A DNA stretch of 13,038 nucleotides from Halieaceae bacterium (GTDB lineage: Bacteria; Pseudomonadota; Gammaproteobacteria; Pseudomonadales; Halieaceae), in NCBI GenBank assembly GCA_018666295.1, contig JABIZW010000192.1, forward strand, positions 1 to 13,038, read 5' to 3'. This document shows positions 1 to 7,708 of this stretch, piece by piece (the first letter of the stretch is position 1; the number at the start of each line of letters is the position of its first letter). The notes beneath the pieces are model-generated. The model had not been told where the DNA came from. It saw nothing but the letters and a program-made list of their open reading frames with translations, and searched no databases. Position numbers and translations under genes: made by a program.

Positions 1-1188
1 GTCCTGAATGTCTCGCATCCACGCGAAGTAGGTGTTCTCCCATTGCTTGGGTACAAATTCGATGGCGCCTGTTTCAACCGCCTCGATAGCGGGCCCTGCA
101 AGCTTTTTGGCATCAACGTACCACTGCAGGGTGAGCCAAGGTTCAATGACGACGCCTGAGCGATCGCCGCGGGGCACTTTTAATGTGTGATCTTCGACTT
201 TCTCAAGCAATCCAAGCGCGTCCATCGCGGCAACGACGGCTGTGCGAGCATTAAAACGATCAAGTCCTCTGAAGGGCTCGGGGACGGTGTCATTGAGGCA
301 GGCATTAGCGGTCAAAATATTGATCAGCGGCAAGTTGTGTCGCTCGCCCATCGCATAATCGTTAAAGTCGTGAGCAGGCGTAATTTTAACGCATCCCGTG
401 CCAAATTCTGCGTCCACGTAGTCGTCAGCAATGATCGGAATTTCCCGATCACACAGCGGTAGCTTGACGAACTGTCCTATTAAGTGCGCGTAACGCTCAT
501 CGCTAGGGTTCACGGCAACGGCCGTATCGCCCAGCATTGTCTCCGGTCGAGTGGTTGCGACGATCAAAACCGCTTCGGAGCCTGCGATAGGGTATTTCAG
601 ATGCCAAAGATGCCCTGATTCCTCTTCTTGGACCACTTCCAAGTCGGAAATCGCGGTGTGGAGCTTTGGGTCCCAATTGACAAGTCGTCGACCGCGGTAG
701 ATCAACCCTTCACTGTAGAGACGTACAAAGACCTCTTTGACTGCCTCGGAAAGTTCAGGATCCATCGTGAAGCGCTCGCGCGACCAGTCTGCCGAGGCAC
801 CCAACCGCCGCAGTTGCTGCGTAATCGTGCCACCGGACTCCGCTTTCCAGTCCCAGACTTTATCAATGAATGCGTCGCGACCGAGGTCATGGCGTGTAAT
901 GCCTTTCGACTCCAGCTGACGCTCTACGAGCATTTGTGTCGCAATTCCCGCGTGATCAGTCCCTACTTGCCAGAGGGTGCTGCGACCTTTCATTCGGTTG
1001 AAGCGAATCAAGGCATCCATGATGGCCTGCTGAAAGCCATGGCCCATGTGCAGCGTACCAGTCACATTGGGCGGCGGAATTGGGATGCAGAACGCCTCGT
1101 CTGCGTCACTGGGTGCGAAGTAATTATTCGCCTCCCACTGTTCGTACCATCGCGACTCGATGTCTGAAGGGGAGAATGTCTTGTCCAT
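1..1188 (-). CDS. valS: Valyl-tRNA synthetase, N-terminal part (partial, runs off left edge)
   Basis: Class I aminoacyl-tRNA synthetase that charges tRNA-Val in the cytoplasm. The frame is open from the ATG at 1188 to the window edge (396 codons), so the C-terminal half, including the KMSKS loop and the anticodon-binding and coiled-coil regions, lies outside. What is visible is typical of the family. The nucleotide-binding signature PPPNVTGTLHMGH sits at residues 38-50 (HMGH is the usual ValS form of HIGH). The CP1 editing domain shows TTRPETMLGD at about 212-221 and the GTGCVKITPAHD-like block further on. The last visible residues (EPWLTLQWYVD..., ENTYFAWMRDIQD) are also family-typical. A GAGG lies about 13 bases upstream of the ATG, a weak and rather distant ribosome site. 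It is the third gene of pepA-holC-valS and starts 46 bases after holC ends. That gap holds a GC-only palindrome (see separate entry). No frameshift is seen. Confidence 0.97.
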   Translation of the reverse strand, partial: MDKTFSPSDIESRWYEQWEANNYFAPSDADEAFCIPIPPPNVTGTLHMGHGFQQAIMDALIRFNRMKGRSTLWQVGTDHAGIATQMLVERQLESKGITRHDLGRDAFIDKVWDWKAESGGTITQQLRRLGASADWSRERFTMDPELSEAVKEVFVRLYSEGLIYRGRRLVNWDPKLHTAISDLEVVQEEESGHLWHLKYPIAGSEAVLIVATTRPETMLGDTAVAVNPSDERYAHLIGQFVKLPLCDREIPIIADDYVDAEFGTGCVKITPAHDFNDYAMGERHNLPLINILTANACLNDTVPEPFRGLDRFNARTAVVAAMDALGLLEKVEDHTLKVPRGDRSGVVIEPWLTLQWYVDAKKLAGPAIEAVETGAIEFVPKQWENTYFAWMRDIQD

Positions 1189-1206
1189 AAGCTCGATAAG
1201 CCTCGT

Positions 1207-1218
1207 GCCCCGCGGGGC
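1207..1218. repeat. 12-bp perfect GC palindrome in the valS leader
   Basis: GCCCCGCGGGGC is self-complementary over all 12 bases and sits between holC and valS, about 19 bases upstream of the valS start. As RNA it has too small a loop for a simple full hairpin, and no T-run follows, so it is not a standard terminator. It partly overlaps the region where the valS ribosome site would be expected, so it could dampen valS translation or be a protein-binding site. It may also be chance. Confidence 0.4.
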
Positions 1219-1234
1219 TCATGTGTAGCGCTGA

Positions 1235-1657
1235 TTAGGGCAACTCGTGCTTACTCAGCGGATAACCTTTATCTCTGTAGTGTCGCCATGCGTCTCGCAA
1301 CGCACCCAAGGAGCCAGGATCTTGAGTGACCACTTCGGCGACTCGCTCAAAACGCGCAAAATAACGAGGTGGCGCCAGCGCTAAATTGATTAGCACGTCG
1401 TTGTGTGTGGTGGGCACCTGGTTGAATCCAAGCGCGACGTGCTCGTTTTCATCTTCAGCTGCCAGTGCATGTGGAATGAAGCTCGAGGGCTTGAACTCCC
1501 ACAGATAAGTGTTGAGGGCCACAAGCTGCGTCTCAGACTCGCAGTTGATGAAGATCTTGTGGCCTCGTCCCAGCGCTTTCTCAGTAAGTCGGGCGGCAAC
1601 ACTCAAGCGGGCGTCACTGCCTGCGGATTTGACCACATAAAAATCGACGCGCGTCAT
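1235..1657 (-). CDS. holC: DNA polymerase III subunit chi
   Basis: Accessory subunit of the DNA polymerase III clamp loader that links the replisome to single-strand-binding protein through a complex with psi (HolD). The protein of 140 residues begins MTRVDFYVV, the usual chi start, and is close to the E. coli length of 147. Family-like segments include the helix around KALGRGHKIFINC, the LWEFKPSSFIPH block (chi normally has LW.f....FIPH) and the NLA...P.YF.RFERVAEVV block near the C-terminus. The frame stays open another 88 codons upstream, but that stretch lies antisense-free inside pepA in another frame and is not chi-like, so the ATG at 1657 is chosen. It begins 7 bases after the pepA stop and has only a weak ribosome site, which suggests translational coupling to pepA. 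The gene order pepA-holC-valS is conserved in gammaproteobacteria. Confidence 0.95.
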   Translation of the reverse strand: MTRVDFYVVKSAGSDARLSVAARLTEKALGRGHKIFINCESETQLVALNTYLWEFKPSSFIPHALAAEDENEHVALGFNQVPTTHNDVLINLALAPPRYFARFERVAEVVTQDPGSLGALRDAWRHYRDKGYPLSKHELP

Positions 1658-1664
1658 CGACGAA

Positions 1665-3158
1665 TCAGTGACTCGATTTCTTACGAAGGTATTCGACCAA
1701 CAATGGAACGGGTCGCCCTGTGGCGCCTTTTTGCATGCTTTGGAACGCCGTTCCCGCAACATCAAGGTGTGCCCACTTGTACTTTTCAGTAAATCGCGCA
1801 AGGAAACACGCTGCTGTAATACTGCCCGCGGAACCGGTACCAATGTTCTGCATGTCAGCGTACTTACTGTTGAGCTGTTTATCGTACTGTTTATTGATGG
1901 GGAGTCGCCAGGCCTCATCACCGGAGGCCAGTCCTGCCTCGGTTAGCGACTGTGCGAGGCCATCATCGTTTGCAAACAGCCCTGATGCCTCGTAACCCAA
2001 TGCGACGATAATCGCGCCTGTCAGCGTCGCGATGTCGACGACCTCGGCGGGCTTGAATCGCTCGACGTAAGTCAGCGCATCGCAGAGGACGAGTCTGCCT
2101 TCCGCGTCAGTGTTTAAAATCTCGATGGTTTTCCCAGACATCGACGTGACCACATCTCCGGGTTTGGTCGCACAGCCACTCGGCATATTCTCCGCCGCTG
2201 CGACAACACCAATAACGTTAATGTCTAGATCCAAAGACGCGACAGTTTGCATTACACCAAATACTGAGCCGGCACCGCCCATATCAAATTTCATGGACTC
2301 CATGCCTTTTGAGGGTTTCAACGAAATCCCGCCCGTATCGAAGGTGATGCCCTTGCCGACGAGGCAGTAGGGTGCGTCCTTTGTGGCGCCGCCTGAGTAC
2401 TTCATGACGATGAGCTTGGATGGTTCGTCGCTGCCGTGACCTACGGAAAGCAACGATCCCATGCCGAGTTCGCCCATCTTCTTTTCGTCCAAAATGCTGA
2501 CCGACAATTTTTCAAACCGACGTCCGAGCGCGCGACCCTCTTTGGCAAGGTAGGAGGGTGTACAAACGTTTGCGGGCAAATTAACCAGTTCTCGCGTTAA
2601 GTTTGCGCCGTTACCAATGGCAAGACCCGTGGTGACGGCTTGTTTGACTTTCGCGCTGCTCAGCAGAGTGTCGGTTGCCACTGACAGTTTACGTAATGCT
2701 GGACCGGGCTTTGGGGACCCTAGTGTCGCCGTGTAGTGATAACAACTCATGGCAACATCACGGCTTAAAAACTCTAAAAAAATTGACAGCTGCGCCTTGT
2801 TCTCGGCGATCGTATCGGCCACAAAGACGGCCGACTTGGCCTTAGATCCTGAGAGAGCACGGGCTACAGCACTCGTTACTGTGGTCATCGCGTTCTGATC
2901 AAAACGTGTTCGGGAGCCACATCCAATGGTCATGACCCGAGAAATACTCTCGCTCCCAACCATTACAGTGGTTTTACCCAGCTTAGCCTCTGCGTCACCA
3001 ATGGCAATGGCGCGTTCAATGACGCCGCTTAGGGCGTCGTTGACTTGTGCCCCAGTCGCTGCCAGTGGCTCTTCGGCAAATAGCGGGATGACGACAAGTT
3101 CGTTTTTAGCTTTGGCGATATTAGACGCTTTGGTCGCGTTAACCGTGAGGTTGCTCAT
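1665..3158 (-). CDS. pepA: Cytosolic leucyl aminopeptidase (M17 family)
   Basis: Two-metal aminopeptidase that removes N-terminal residues from peptides in the cytoplasm. E. coli PepA also binds DNA in Xer recombination and carAB control; whether this one does cannot be read from sequence. The protein is 497 residues (E. coli 503). The catalytic domain is intact: K269 and D274 in GKGITFDTGG, K281, D292 in KFDMGGA, and D351, E353 and R355 in the M17 signature NTDAEGR. These are offset by one from the E. coli numbering of the metal and bicarbonate ligands. The N-terminal third (about residues 1-170) is divergent, as is usual. The ATG at 3158 has a good ribosome site, AAGGAA, ending about 6 bases upstream. 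It is the first gene of the pepA-holC-valS operon and divergent from lptF across 107 bases. Confidence 0.97.
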   Translation of the reverse strand: MSNLTVNATKASNIAKAKNELVVIPLFAEEPLAATGAQVNDALSGVIERAIAIGDAEAKLGKTTVMVGSESISRVMTIGCGSRTRFDQNAMTTVTSAVARALSGSKAKSAVFVADTIAENKAQLSIFLEFLSRDVAMSCYHYTATLGSPKPGPALRKLSVATDTLLSSAKVKQAVTTGLAIGNGANLTRELVNLPANVCTPSYLAKEGRALGRRFEKLSVSILDEKKMGELGMGSLLSVGHGSDEPSKLIVMKYSGGATKDAPYCLVGKGITFDTGGISLKPSKGMESMKFDMGGAGSVFGVMQTVASLDLDINVIGVVAAAENMPSGCATKPGDVVTSMSGKTIEILNTDAEGRLVLCDALTYVERFKPAEVVDIATLTGAIIVALGYEASGLFANDDGLAQSLTEAGLASGDEAWRLPINKQYDKQLNSKYADMQNIGTGSAGSITAACFLARFTEKYKWAHLDVAGTAFQSMQKGATGRPVPLLVEYLRKKSSH

Positions 3159-3265
3159 GGTATTTCCTTACGTAAATCGGGCTGGTCAAACTGGCGCGTA
3201 GTGTATGATGATGGCGAGCAGAACTAAACCATGACGCTTAAGAAAGCCTGCTAAATGCGGTAAAA
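3159..3265. promoter_or_regulatory. Divergent pepA / lptF promoter region
   Basis: These 107 bases separate two divergently transcribed operons, so promoters for both should lie here or just inside the genes. On the plus strand TATGAT at 3204-3209 is a fair -10 for lptF, but no convincing -35 lies 16-18 bases upstream. On the minus strand I see the pepA ribosome site but no clear promoter. An 8-bp palindrome, TTACGTAA, at 3168-3175 touches the pepA ribosome site. Assignment of exact promoter elements is inference. Confidence 0.45.
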
Positions 3266-4360
3266 ATGCGCACACGACGATACCTAACTGCCGATGTTAT
3301 GACGCACACGCTCGCGGTATCGCTGGTTTTGTTCCTTGTCGTCTTCAGTGGGCGTTTTATCAAGTACCTCGCAGAGGCCGCCATTGGCGATCTCGCGGCA
3401 GATATTTTACTGCCCGTGATGCTTTACAAGTTGCCTGCTTTTTTTGAACTGATATTGCCGTTGGGCTTCTATATCGGTGTCTTGCTGTCGTTCGGGCGTT
3501 TGTATGCTGACAGTGAAATGGTGATCTTGCGAGCCAGTGGGACGAGTCAAATTCAGCTGTTTAAGCGAATATCACCGGCGGTCATGCTTGTAACGGCCAC
3601 GGTGGCGCTCATTTCACTGTATCTCGGTCCGTATGGGGCACTCAAAGCAAACGCGCTTTTAGCTCAACCGCGTGCCGCCGAGGGGATGCATGTTTTGACG
3701 GAGGGGCGCTTTAAAAAGCAACAAGGCGGTGACTACGTCACTTATGTGGAGCGCATTGCTGATGATGGACGCATGTCGACCGTCTTCATTGCAGAACGCC
3801 TCCGATCAGACGAGGGCATAACGCTTTTAGCGACACTTGCTGAGTCAGGAGCTATGGAGGTCGATCAGCAGTCAGGGCGTCGATACCTGACCTTGTCTAA
3901 CGGAAAGCGATATGAGATGGCGCCTGGTCGAGCGGAGCTGGTCCAAGCGCAATTTCAGGGTTATCGCTCACTGATTCCTGAAGTAGAGGGTGGACTTCGA
4001 TCCCAGGCACGTGTCGAAACACTGCCTACCGGCGTATTGCTGATGAGTGATGACCCCGAACACCGCGCGATATTAGGTTGGCGAGTTTCACTGCCACTCA
4101 TTGTTCCTGTGATGGCGCTATTTGCCATACCGTTGAGTCGTACGGATTCGCGCCGCGGTCGTTATGCGCGGCTAGGTCCGGCATTACTTGTTTTTTTGGC
4201 GTATTTCGTGGTGCTTTCTCAGGCCCGATCAGCGGCAGAGGAAGCGGGCTCAATGATCCTGTTTTTCTGCACGCATCTGGCGTTTTTGCTTGTGGGCAGT
4301 TTTTTGTTGCTTAAAGACGAGCTGCCGATATTCCTGAGGAGGGCGCGTGAAGCGACTTGA
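3266..4360 (+). CDS. lptF: LPS export ABC transporter permease LptF
   Basis: Inner-membrane permease subunit of the LptB2FG complex, which extracts lipopolysaccharide from the inner membrane and pushes it along the Lpt bridge to the outer membrane. It has 364 residues (E. coli 366). The N-terminus RRYLTADVMTHTLAVS followed by FSGRFIKYLAEAA matches LptF, whose usual form is LSGRFVRYLA. The layout is that of the YjgP/YjgQ family: three hydrophobic segments in the first ~125 residues, a periplasmic beta-jellyroll-type region from about 135 to 265, and three more hydrophobic segments from about 270 to the end. Its last 14 bases overlap lptG, so the two are co-translated. The ribosome site before the ATG at 3266 is poor. 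The remaining partners (lptB, lptC, lptA) are not in the window. Confidence 0.96.
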   Translation: MRTRRYLTADVMTHTLAVSLVLFLVVFSGRFIKYLAEAAIGDLAADILLPVMLYKLPAFFELILPLGFYIGVLLSFGRLYADSEMVILRASGTSQIQLFKRISPAVMLVTATVALISLYLGPYGALKANALLAQPRAAEGMHVLTEGRFKKQQGGDYVTYVERIADDGRMSTVFIAERLRSDEGITLLATLAESGAMEVDQQSGRRYLTLSNGKRYEMAPGRAELVQAQFQGYRSLIPEVEGGLRSQARVETLPTGVLLMSDDPEHRAILGWRVSLPLIVPVMALFAIPLSRTDSRRGRYARLGPALLVFLAYFVVLSQARSAAEEAGSMILFFCTHLAFLLVGSFLLLKDELPIFLRRAREAT

Positions 4361-5408
4361 CCGCTACCTTCTGCACAGTCTGCTGTGGGCCATTCTGGGT
4401 GTCTTAGTTATTTTGGTTGGACTCGATGCCCTGAGCGACCTTATCGATGGGTTAGGTGATCTGAGCGAAACCTATGGTTTTTCGGATTTACTCCTTTACA
4501 TTGCGTTAACACTGCCACGTCGTGTCGAGGAATTCGTGCCTTATGCGACGTTGATTGGTGCCTTGTTTGGTCTGGGCAAGCTTGCTTCGAGTAGCGAGTT
4601 GACGATTGTCCGCACCGCTGGCGTATCGATGCCCCGGCTTGCGCTTATGGCCATTAAGCCCGCACTCATCGTCGCATTGTTGGGCTTTTGCGTTGGGGAA
4701 TACGTTGCGCCAGTTTCAGAGCAGGTGGCGGTGAGTCAGCGAGCGCTGGCGTATCGCAACGACCCAAATCTTGCCGGTCGGTACGGTGCTTGGAATCGTG
4801 ATGGGGGCACGTTTATCCATGTTGATGCGGTTCAGCGAGGCGGTTTGATTTTTGGAGTCACTTTGATTTCATTCGATGAAAATGGTTTCTTGGTGCGCAC
4901 GGTTGCTGCCAATCGCGGGACTTATCAGGGGGAGGGTTGGTTGCTAGAGGATGTGGCTGTGACCTCCGTAACGGACGACGGTACGCGCGTGTCGAGTATG
5001 ACAACAATGAATTGGGTCTCTGAGATTACGCCCAGTTTATTGACGTTAGATTCGGTTAAGCCCGAGAGTTTACCGGCGACTCAGCTGTGGGGTTACGCAC
5101 AATACCTGAGGAACCAAGGTTTAGTGGCTAACGATATTGAGCTCGCGTTTTGGAATAAGATTTTACAGCCATTGTCGTGCGCTGGGCTGGTCGTGCTGGC
5201 CATGTCCTTCATCTTTGGGCCTTTGCGAGAAGGTAATATGAGCGCCCGTATTTTTGCGGGGGTGCTGGCCGGTGTCATTTTTCGGATTAGTCAAGATTTC
5301 TTCGGTCCGGTGACGTTGTTGATGGGCCTCAGTGGTGGCGTCGCCGCACTGCTCACCGTTCTCCTGTGTTGGAGCGCGGGGCTGGTACTGTTGTTGCGAC
5401 GCCAGTAG
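4347..5408 (+). CDS. lptG: LPS export ABC transporter permease LptG
   Basis: Second permease half of LptB2FG, pairing with LptF in the inner membrane. The protein is 353 residues (E. coli 360). LptG-like features are the N-terminal KRLDRYLLHSLLWAI, the cytoplasmic coupling-helix region around LPRRVEEFVPYATLIGALFGLGKLASSSELT (positions 56-86), and a periplasmic domain from about 130 to 260. The C-terminal membrane segments include FWNKILQPLSCAGLVVLAM and FIFGPLREGNMSARIFAGV. The start is GTG at 4347, not ATG. It is supported by a strong ribosome site (GAGGAGG, 4336-4342) lying inside the lptF coding sequence and by the N-terminal match. The 14-base overlap with lptF indicates translational coupling and fixed stoichiometry. 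It is convergent with the RDD-family gene, 14 bases away. Confidence 0.96.
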   Translation: MKRLDRYLLHSLLWAILGVLVILVGLDALSDLIDGLGDLSETYGFSDLLLYIALTLPRRVEEFVPYATLIGALFGLGKLASSSELTIVRTAGVSMPRLALMAIKPALIVALLGFCVGEYVAPVSEQVAVSQRALAYRNDPNLAGRYGAWNRDGGTFIHVDAVQRGGLIFGVTLISFDENGFLVRTVAANRGTYQGEGWLLEDVAVTSVTDDGTRVSSMTTMNWVSEITPSLLTLDSVKPESLPATQLWGYAQYLRNQGLVANDIELAFWNKILQPLSCAGLVVLAMSFIFGPLREGNMSARIFAGVLAGVIFRISQDFFGPVTLLMGLSGGVAALLTVLLCWSAGLVLLLRRQ

Positions 5409-5422
5409 TTACATCAGAGCGT

Positions 5423-5977
5423 TTACTTTTTCGTTCGAGGGGGCGCAAGCCTGAGCTCAGTGTTTGAGAGCTGATCGTGCAAGTAGAGCCGCTCAGCGTT
5501 GCTCCAGCGCCAAAAGAAACCCATGCCGGCAATAATCGCTGCGATCGCATAGACAAGAAGCGATGCGTTGTTGATGTTGAAGTATAAGAAGGGCATCAGA
5601 GACAGGATGACCGGCGCGGCGGCAGTGCCGATACGAATAAACACGTGCGTCCAAGGAATAGGGGCATTGTCGAGACGCGAAACAAGCGTTACGCGCCATG
5701 CTTGCATACCCAGTGTCTGACCCTTCTGTCGCCAAAATAAACCGAAAAAACCGACTAAGGCGAAGTAGGCCAAGATCCACTGCTGCCATGCTGGAACTGA
5801 TCTGACCACCGCAGTATCGGTGGGTCCATGAATGGCAATGAGTAATGCGGACGTCAGCATTAGGAGCGGGATGATTAAAAATAAGTCATAAAACATAGCG
5901 CAAAGGTGCCGCCAAATAGGGGCTCGCGGCAGCGCAGTGGCTAGGGATGCTTCTTGCTGTTCAGTCGGTGTGCTCAC
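5423..5977 (-). CDS. RDD family membrane protein
   Basis: Small inner-membrane protein of 184 residues with the RDD signature: arginine and aspartate in the first helix region (R23, D31 in RHLCAMFYD), the block WRQKGQTLGMQAWRVTLV at about 82-99, and the second aspartate D168 in LHDQLSNTEL near the C-terminus. Four hydrophobic segments can be picked out: about 30-50, 64-82, 113-133 and 137-156. RDD proteins are mostly of unknown function; a few have been linked to ion transport, which should not be assumed here. The start codon is GTG at 5977 (M-S-T-P-T-E), 18 bases after the stop of the upstream small gene, so the two are probably one transcription unit. An RDD gene next to lptG is common in gammaproteobacteria. 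It ends convergently with lptG and no obvious terminator is seen between them. Confidence 0.88.
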   Translation of the reverse strand: MSTPTEQQEASLATALPRAPIWRHLCAMFYDLFLIIPLLMLTSALLIAIHGPTDTAVVRSVPAWQQWILAYFALVGFFGLFWRQKGQTLGMQAWRVTLVSRLDNAPIPWTHVFIRIGTAAAPVILSLMPFLYFNINNASLLVYAIAAIIAGMGFFWRWSNAERLYLHDQLSNTELRLAPPRTKK

Positions 5978-5995
5978 AGATCCGCGCTCGGTAGG

Positions 5996-6379
5996 TTAGT
6001 CGAGTAATTGTAAGTGATCTGTCGACACTTTCACGGGCTCAGTCGTTGTCGCCTGGGTTGGAATCCGCTCACCCGCGCGAGCCAAGGTGAAAGGCGTGGT
6101 CGGCGAGCCGTTGAGGGACGGCTCGGAGGTTGTTTGCTGGTTAGTCAGGACGTCCCTCTGTTCAACGCGCAGCGGAATACCCCAAGTTTCAAACTGCTTC
6201 ACCAACTGCGAGGCTTCTTTTTCGGTGCAGCGGCGTTTGATGCGATGTGACCGGCCATTGACCAACAGGCGTGCTTGAGTCTCGGATAGTTTAAACGACT
6301 GTTGGAGATTTACTTTTAGTGTGCTGAGCTGGGCCTCGCTCAACGCCTTGCCATCAAGCCAAACATCTATCTCGTGCAT
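5996..6379 (-). CDS. Small soluble protein, domain often fused to DUF805/RDD membrane proteins
   Basis: Hypothetical protein of 127 residues, not assigned a named function. Residues 1-74 are compact and well folded by pattern: HEIDVWLDGKALSEAQL, a helix VNLQQSFKLSETQARLLV, NGRSHRIKRRCTEKEAS, then a helix and the strand IPLRVEQ. From memory this follows the pattern of the N-terminal extension of many DUF805-type membrane proteins (F.G.l..g.....v...la.lf......v..lfsGr...lkk.l....a..y...l...Ga...i), so it is probably the same fold as a free-standing gene. Residues 75-127 are rich in T, P and S and look disordered. No membrane segment or signal peptide is present. The ATG at 6379 has a strong ribosome site (GAGGGG, 7 bases away). 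It precedes the RDD gene by 18 bases and is divergent from bolA across 67 bases, where its promoter should lie. Confidence 0.8.
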   Translation of the reverse strand: MHEIDVWLDGKALSEAQLSTLKVNLQQSFKLSETQARLLVNGRSHRIKRRCTEKEASQLVKQFETWGIPLRVEQRDVLTNQQTTSEPSLNGSPTTPFTLARAGERIPTQATTTEPVKVSTDHLQLLD

Positions 6380-6446
6380 AATGTTGCCCCTCGCCTGACG
6401 TAATACCTATCTGATACCCTCGCGCTTATCGTTAAGAGTGTACCTT
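6380..6446. promoter_or_regulatory. Divergent promoter region between the small-domain/RDD pair and bolA
   Basis: Sixty-seven bases between two head-to-head genes must carry both ribosome sites and probably both promoters. The ribosome sites are clear: GAGGGG for the minus-strand gene and AAGAG (around 6434-6438) for bolA. TGATAC at 6411-6416 and TAATAC around 6400 are weak -10 candidates for the plus strand, with no good -35. E. coli bolA has a stress-responsive promoter, but nothing here shows that directly. Confidence 0.35.
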
Positions 6447-6761
6447 ATGACCACAATTCAAAACCTAGTTGAGCACCGTATTGCCGCGCATTTCGACCCT
6501 GTTTTTGTCGAAATTGTGAACGAGAGCCACATGCATAACGTCCCGCCGGGTTCCGAAAGTCATTTTAAAGTGACTTTGGTTTCTAAGATTTTCGAAGGCA
6601 TGCGTTCTGTCAAACGCCATCAGGCCGTTTATGGCGTCTTAGCCGAATACATAGGGTCTCCCATTCACGCACTTGCGCTGCACACCTATACGGCAGATGA
6701 ATGGGGTCAGCGAGCAGGGTCTCCGGACTCGCCTAATTGCCTAGGTGGCGGTAAGGCATGA
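6447..6761 (+). CDS. bolA: BolA family protein
   Basis: Class-II-KH-like BolA protein, expected in the cytoplasm. BolA works with monothiol glutaredoxins in iron-sulfur cluster handling and, in E. coli, also acts as a stress-linked transcription factor in cell morphology. The 104 residues match E. coli BolA (105 residues) closely: the H.DPVFVEIVNES segment, HNVPPGSESHFKVTLVS with its conserved GSESHFK, RH in the loop (KRHQAVYGVLAEY), and HALALHTYTADEW, plus a similar short C-terminal tail ending in small residues. The ATG at 6447 is preferred over a GTG at 6438 because it fits the AAGAG ribosome site and the family N-terminus. Its stop overlaps the trhO start (ATGA, 6758-6761), so bolA and trhO form a translationally coupled pair. 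Confidence 0.95.
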   Translation: MTTIQNLVEHRIAAHFDPVFVEIVNESHMHNVPPGSESHFKVTLVSKIFEGMRSVKRHQAVYGVLAEYIGSPIHALALHTYTADEWGQRAGSPDSPNCLGGGKA

Positions 6762-7708
6762 CAGACGAGGAGCAGAGTCGGACTACAGCTGTTGCCGCAC
6801 TTTACCGGTTTGTCCGGTTAGATGACTACGAGTCAATGCGCGAGCCATTGCTGAATTTTTGTACTCAGCGTGGTGTGAAAGGTACGCTTCTCTTAGCGCA
6901 CGAGGGCGTAAACGGCACGATTTCTGGCAGTAAAACGGCCATCGCTGAAGTCCTCAGTTATTTGAGGTCCGATGAGCGACTGACCGATTTAGACTGTAAA
7001 TTCTCGTATCACGAAGAGCGGCCCTTTTTACGCATGAAGGTGAAGCTCAAGCGAGAAATTGTGACGATGGGGCTTGCAGACATCGACCCTAACCAGTCTG
7101 TTGGCCGCTATGCATCGCCGGGTGAGTGGAACGAGCTGATCGATGATCCCGAGTGTCTGGTGATCGACACGCGAAACGATTACGAGGTTGAAATCGGTAG
7201 CTTCCGCGGTGCTATAAACCCAGGGACGAAAAGTTTTCGAGACTTCCCAGCATGGGTCGATGAAAATCTCGATCCGCAAAAGCACAAAAAGGTCGCTATG
7301 TTTTGCACGGGCGGAATTCGTTGCGAAAAGTCGACGTCGCTTCTCGTGTCAAAGGGATTCGATGACGTTTGGCATTTGAAAGGCGGCATTCTGAACTACC
7401 TTGAAAAGACACCAGAGGCGTCGACTCGCTGGGAGGGCGAGTGCTTCGTGTTTGATAGCCGCGTCGCGGTGAATCATCAGCTGGAAAAGGGACAGTACGA
7501 TCAATGTTTCGCCTGTCGATTTCCGCTTGATGACGAGCAAAAAAAATCGCCTCGGTATGTTCCCGGCGTATCGTGCCCGCGCTGTCATGACGCGCACAGT
7601 GAGGATCAAAAAGAGCGTTTTTCCGAGAGGCAGCGCCAGATGTTACTCGCGCGACAAAGAGGCGAGGTGCATCTCGGGGCGACACCACCAGTACGTCAGC
7701 GTCAGTAG
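6758..7708 (+). CDS. trhO: tRNA uridine(34) hydroxylase TrhO (rhodanese domain)
   Basis: Oxygen-dependent enzyme that hydroxylates wobble uridine 34 in a set of tRNAs, the first step to 5-oxyacetyl/5-methoxyuridine (formerly YceA in E. coli). It has 316 residues (E. coli 350, shorter mainly at the C-terminus). An N-terminal acylphosphatase-like domain covers about 1-100 (GTLLLAHEGVNGTISG is typical). The central rhodanese domain, about 120-225, holds VIDTRNDYEVEIGSFRGAINP and the active-site loop FCTGGIRCEKS with C183 and C189, the first being the expected catalytic cysteine. The C-terminus carries two CxxC pairs (C250/C253 and C273/C276), as in the family, probably binding a metal. The ATG at 6758 overlaps the bolA stop by four bases. 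The stop overlaps the convergent protease gene by 7 bases (7702-7708). Confidence 0.95.
   Translation: MTDEEQSRTTAVAALYRFVRLDDYESMREPLLNFCTQRGVKGTLLLAHEGVNGTISGSKTAIAEVLSYLRSDERLTDLDCKFSYHEERPFLRMKVKLKREIVTMGLADIDPNQSVGRYASPGEWNELIDDPECLVIDTRNDYEVEIGSFRGAINPGTKSFRDFPAWVDENLDPQKHKKVAMFCTGGIRCEKSTSLLVSKGFDDVWHLKGGILNYLEKTPEASTRWEGECFVFDSRVAVNHQLEKGQYDQCFACRFPLDDEQKKSPRYVPGVSCPRCHDAHSEDQKERFSERQRQMLLARQRGEVHLGATPPVRQRQ

Noticed and set aside
628..1167. Plus-strand frame of 179 codons
   Set aside because: It lies wholly opposite valS, whose motifs are intact, and its translation has no recognisable features; it is a shadow of the GC-rich codon pattern.
1658..1921. Extension of the holC frame 88 codons upstream to an alternative start at 1921
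   Set aside because: The extra residues lie inside the 3' end of pepA in another frame, are not chi-like, and the family N-terminus (MTRVDFYV) begins at 1657.
3168..3175. TTACGTAA palindrome beside the pepA ribosome site as an operator
   Set aside because: An 8-bp palindrome is expected by chance at this scale and the flanks are not symmetric; it is mentioned only within the promoter-region entry.
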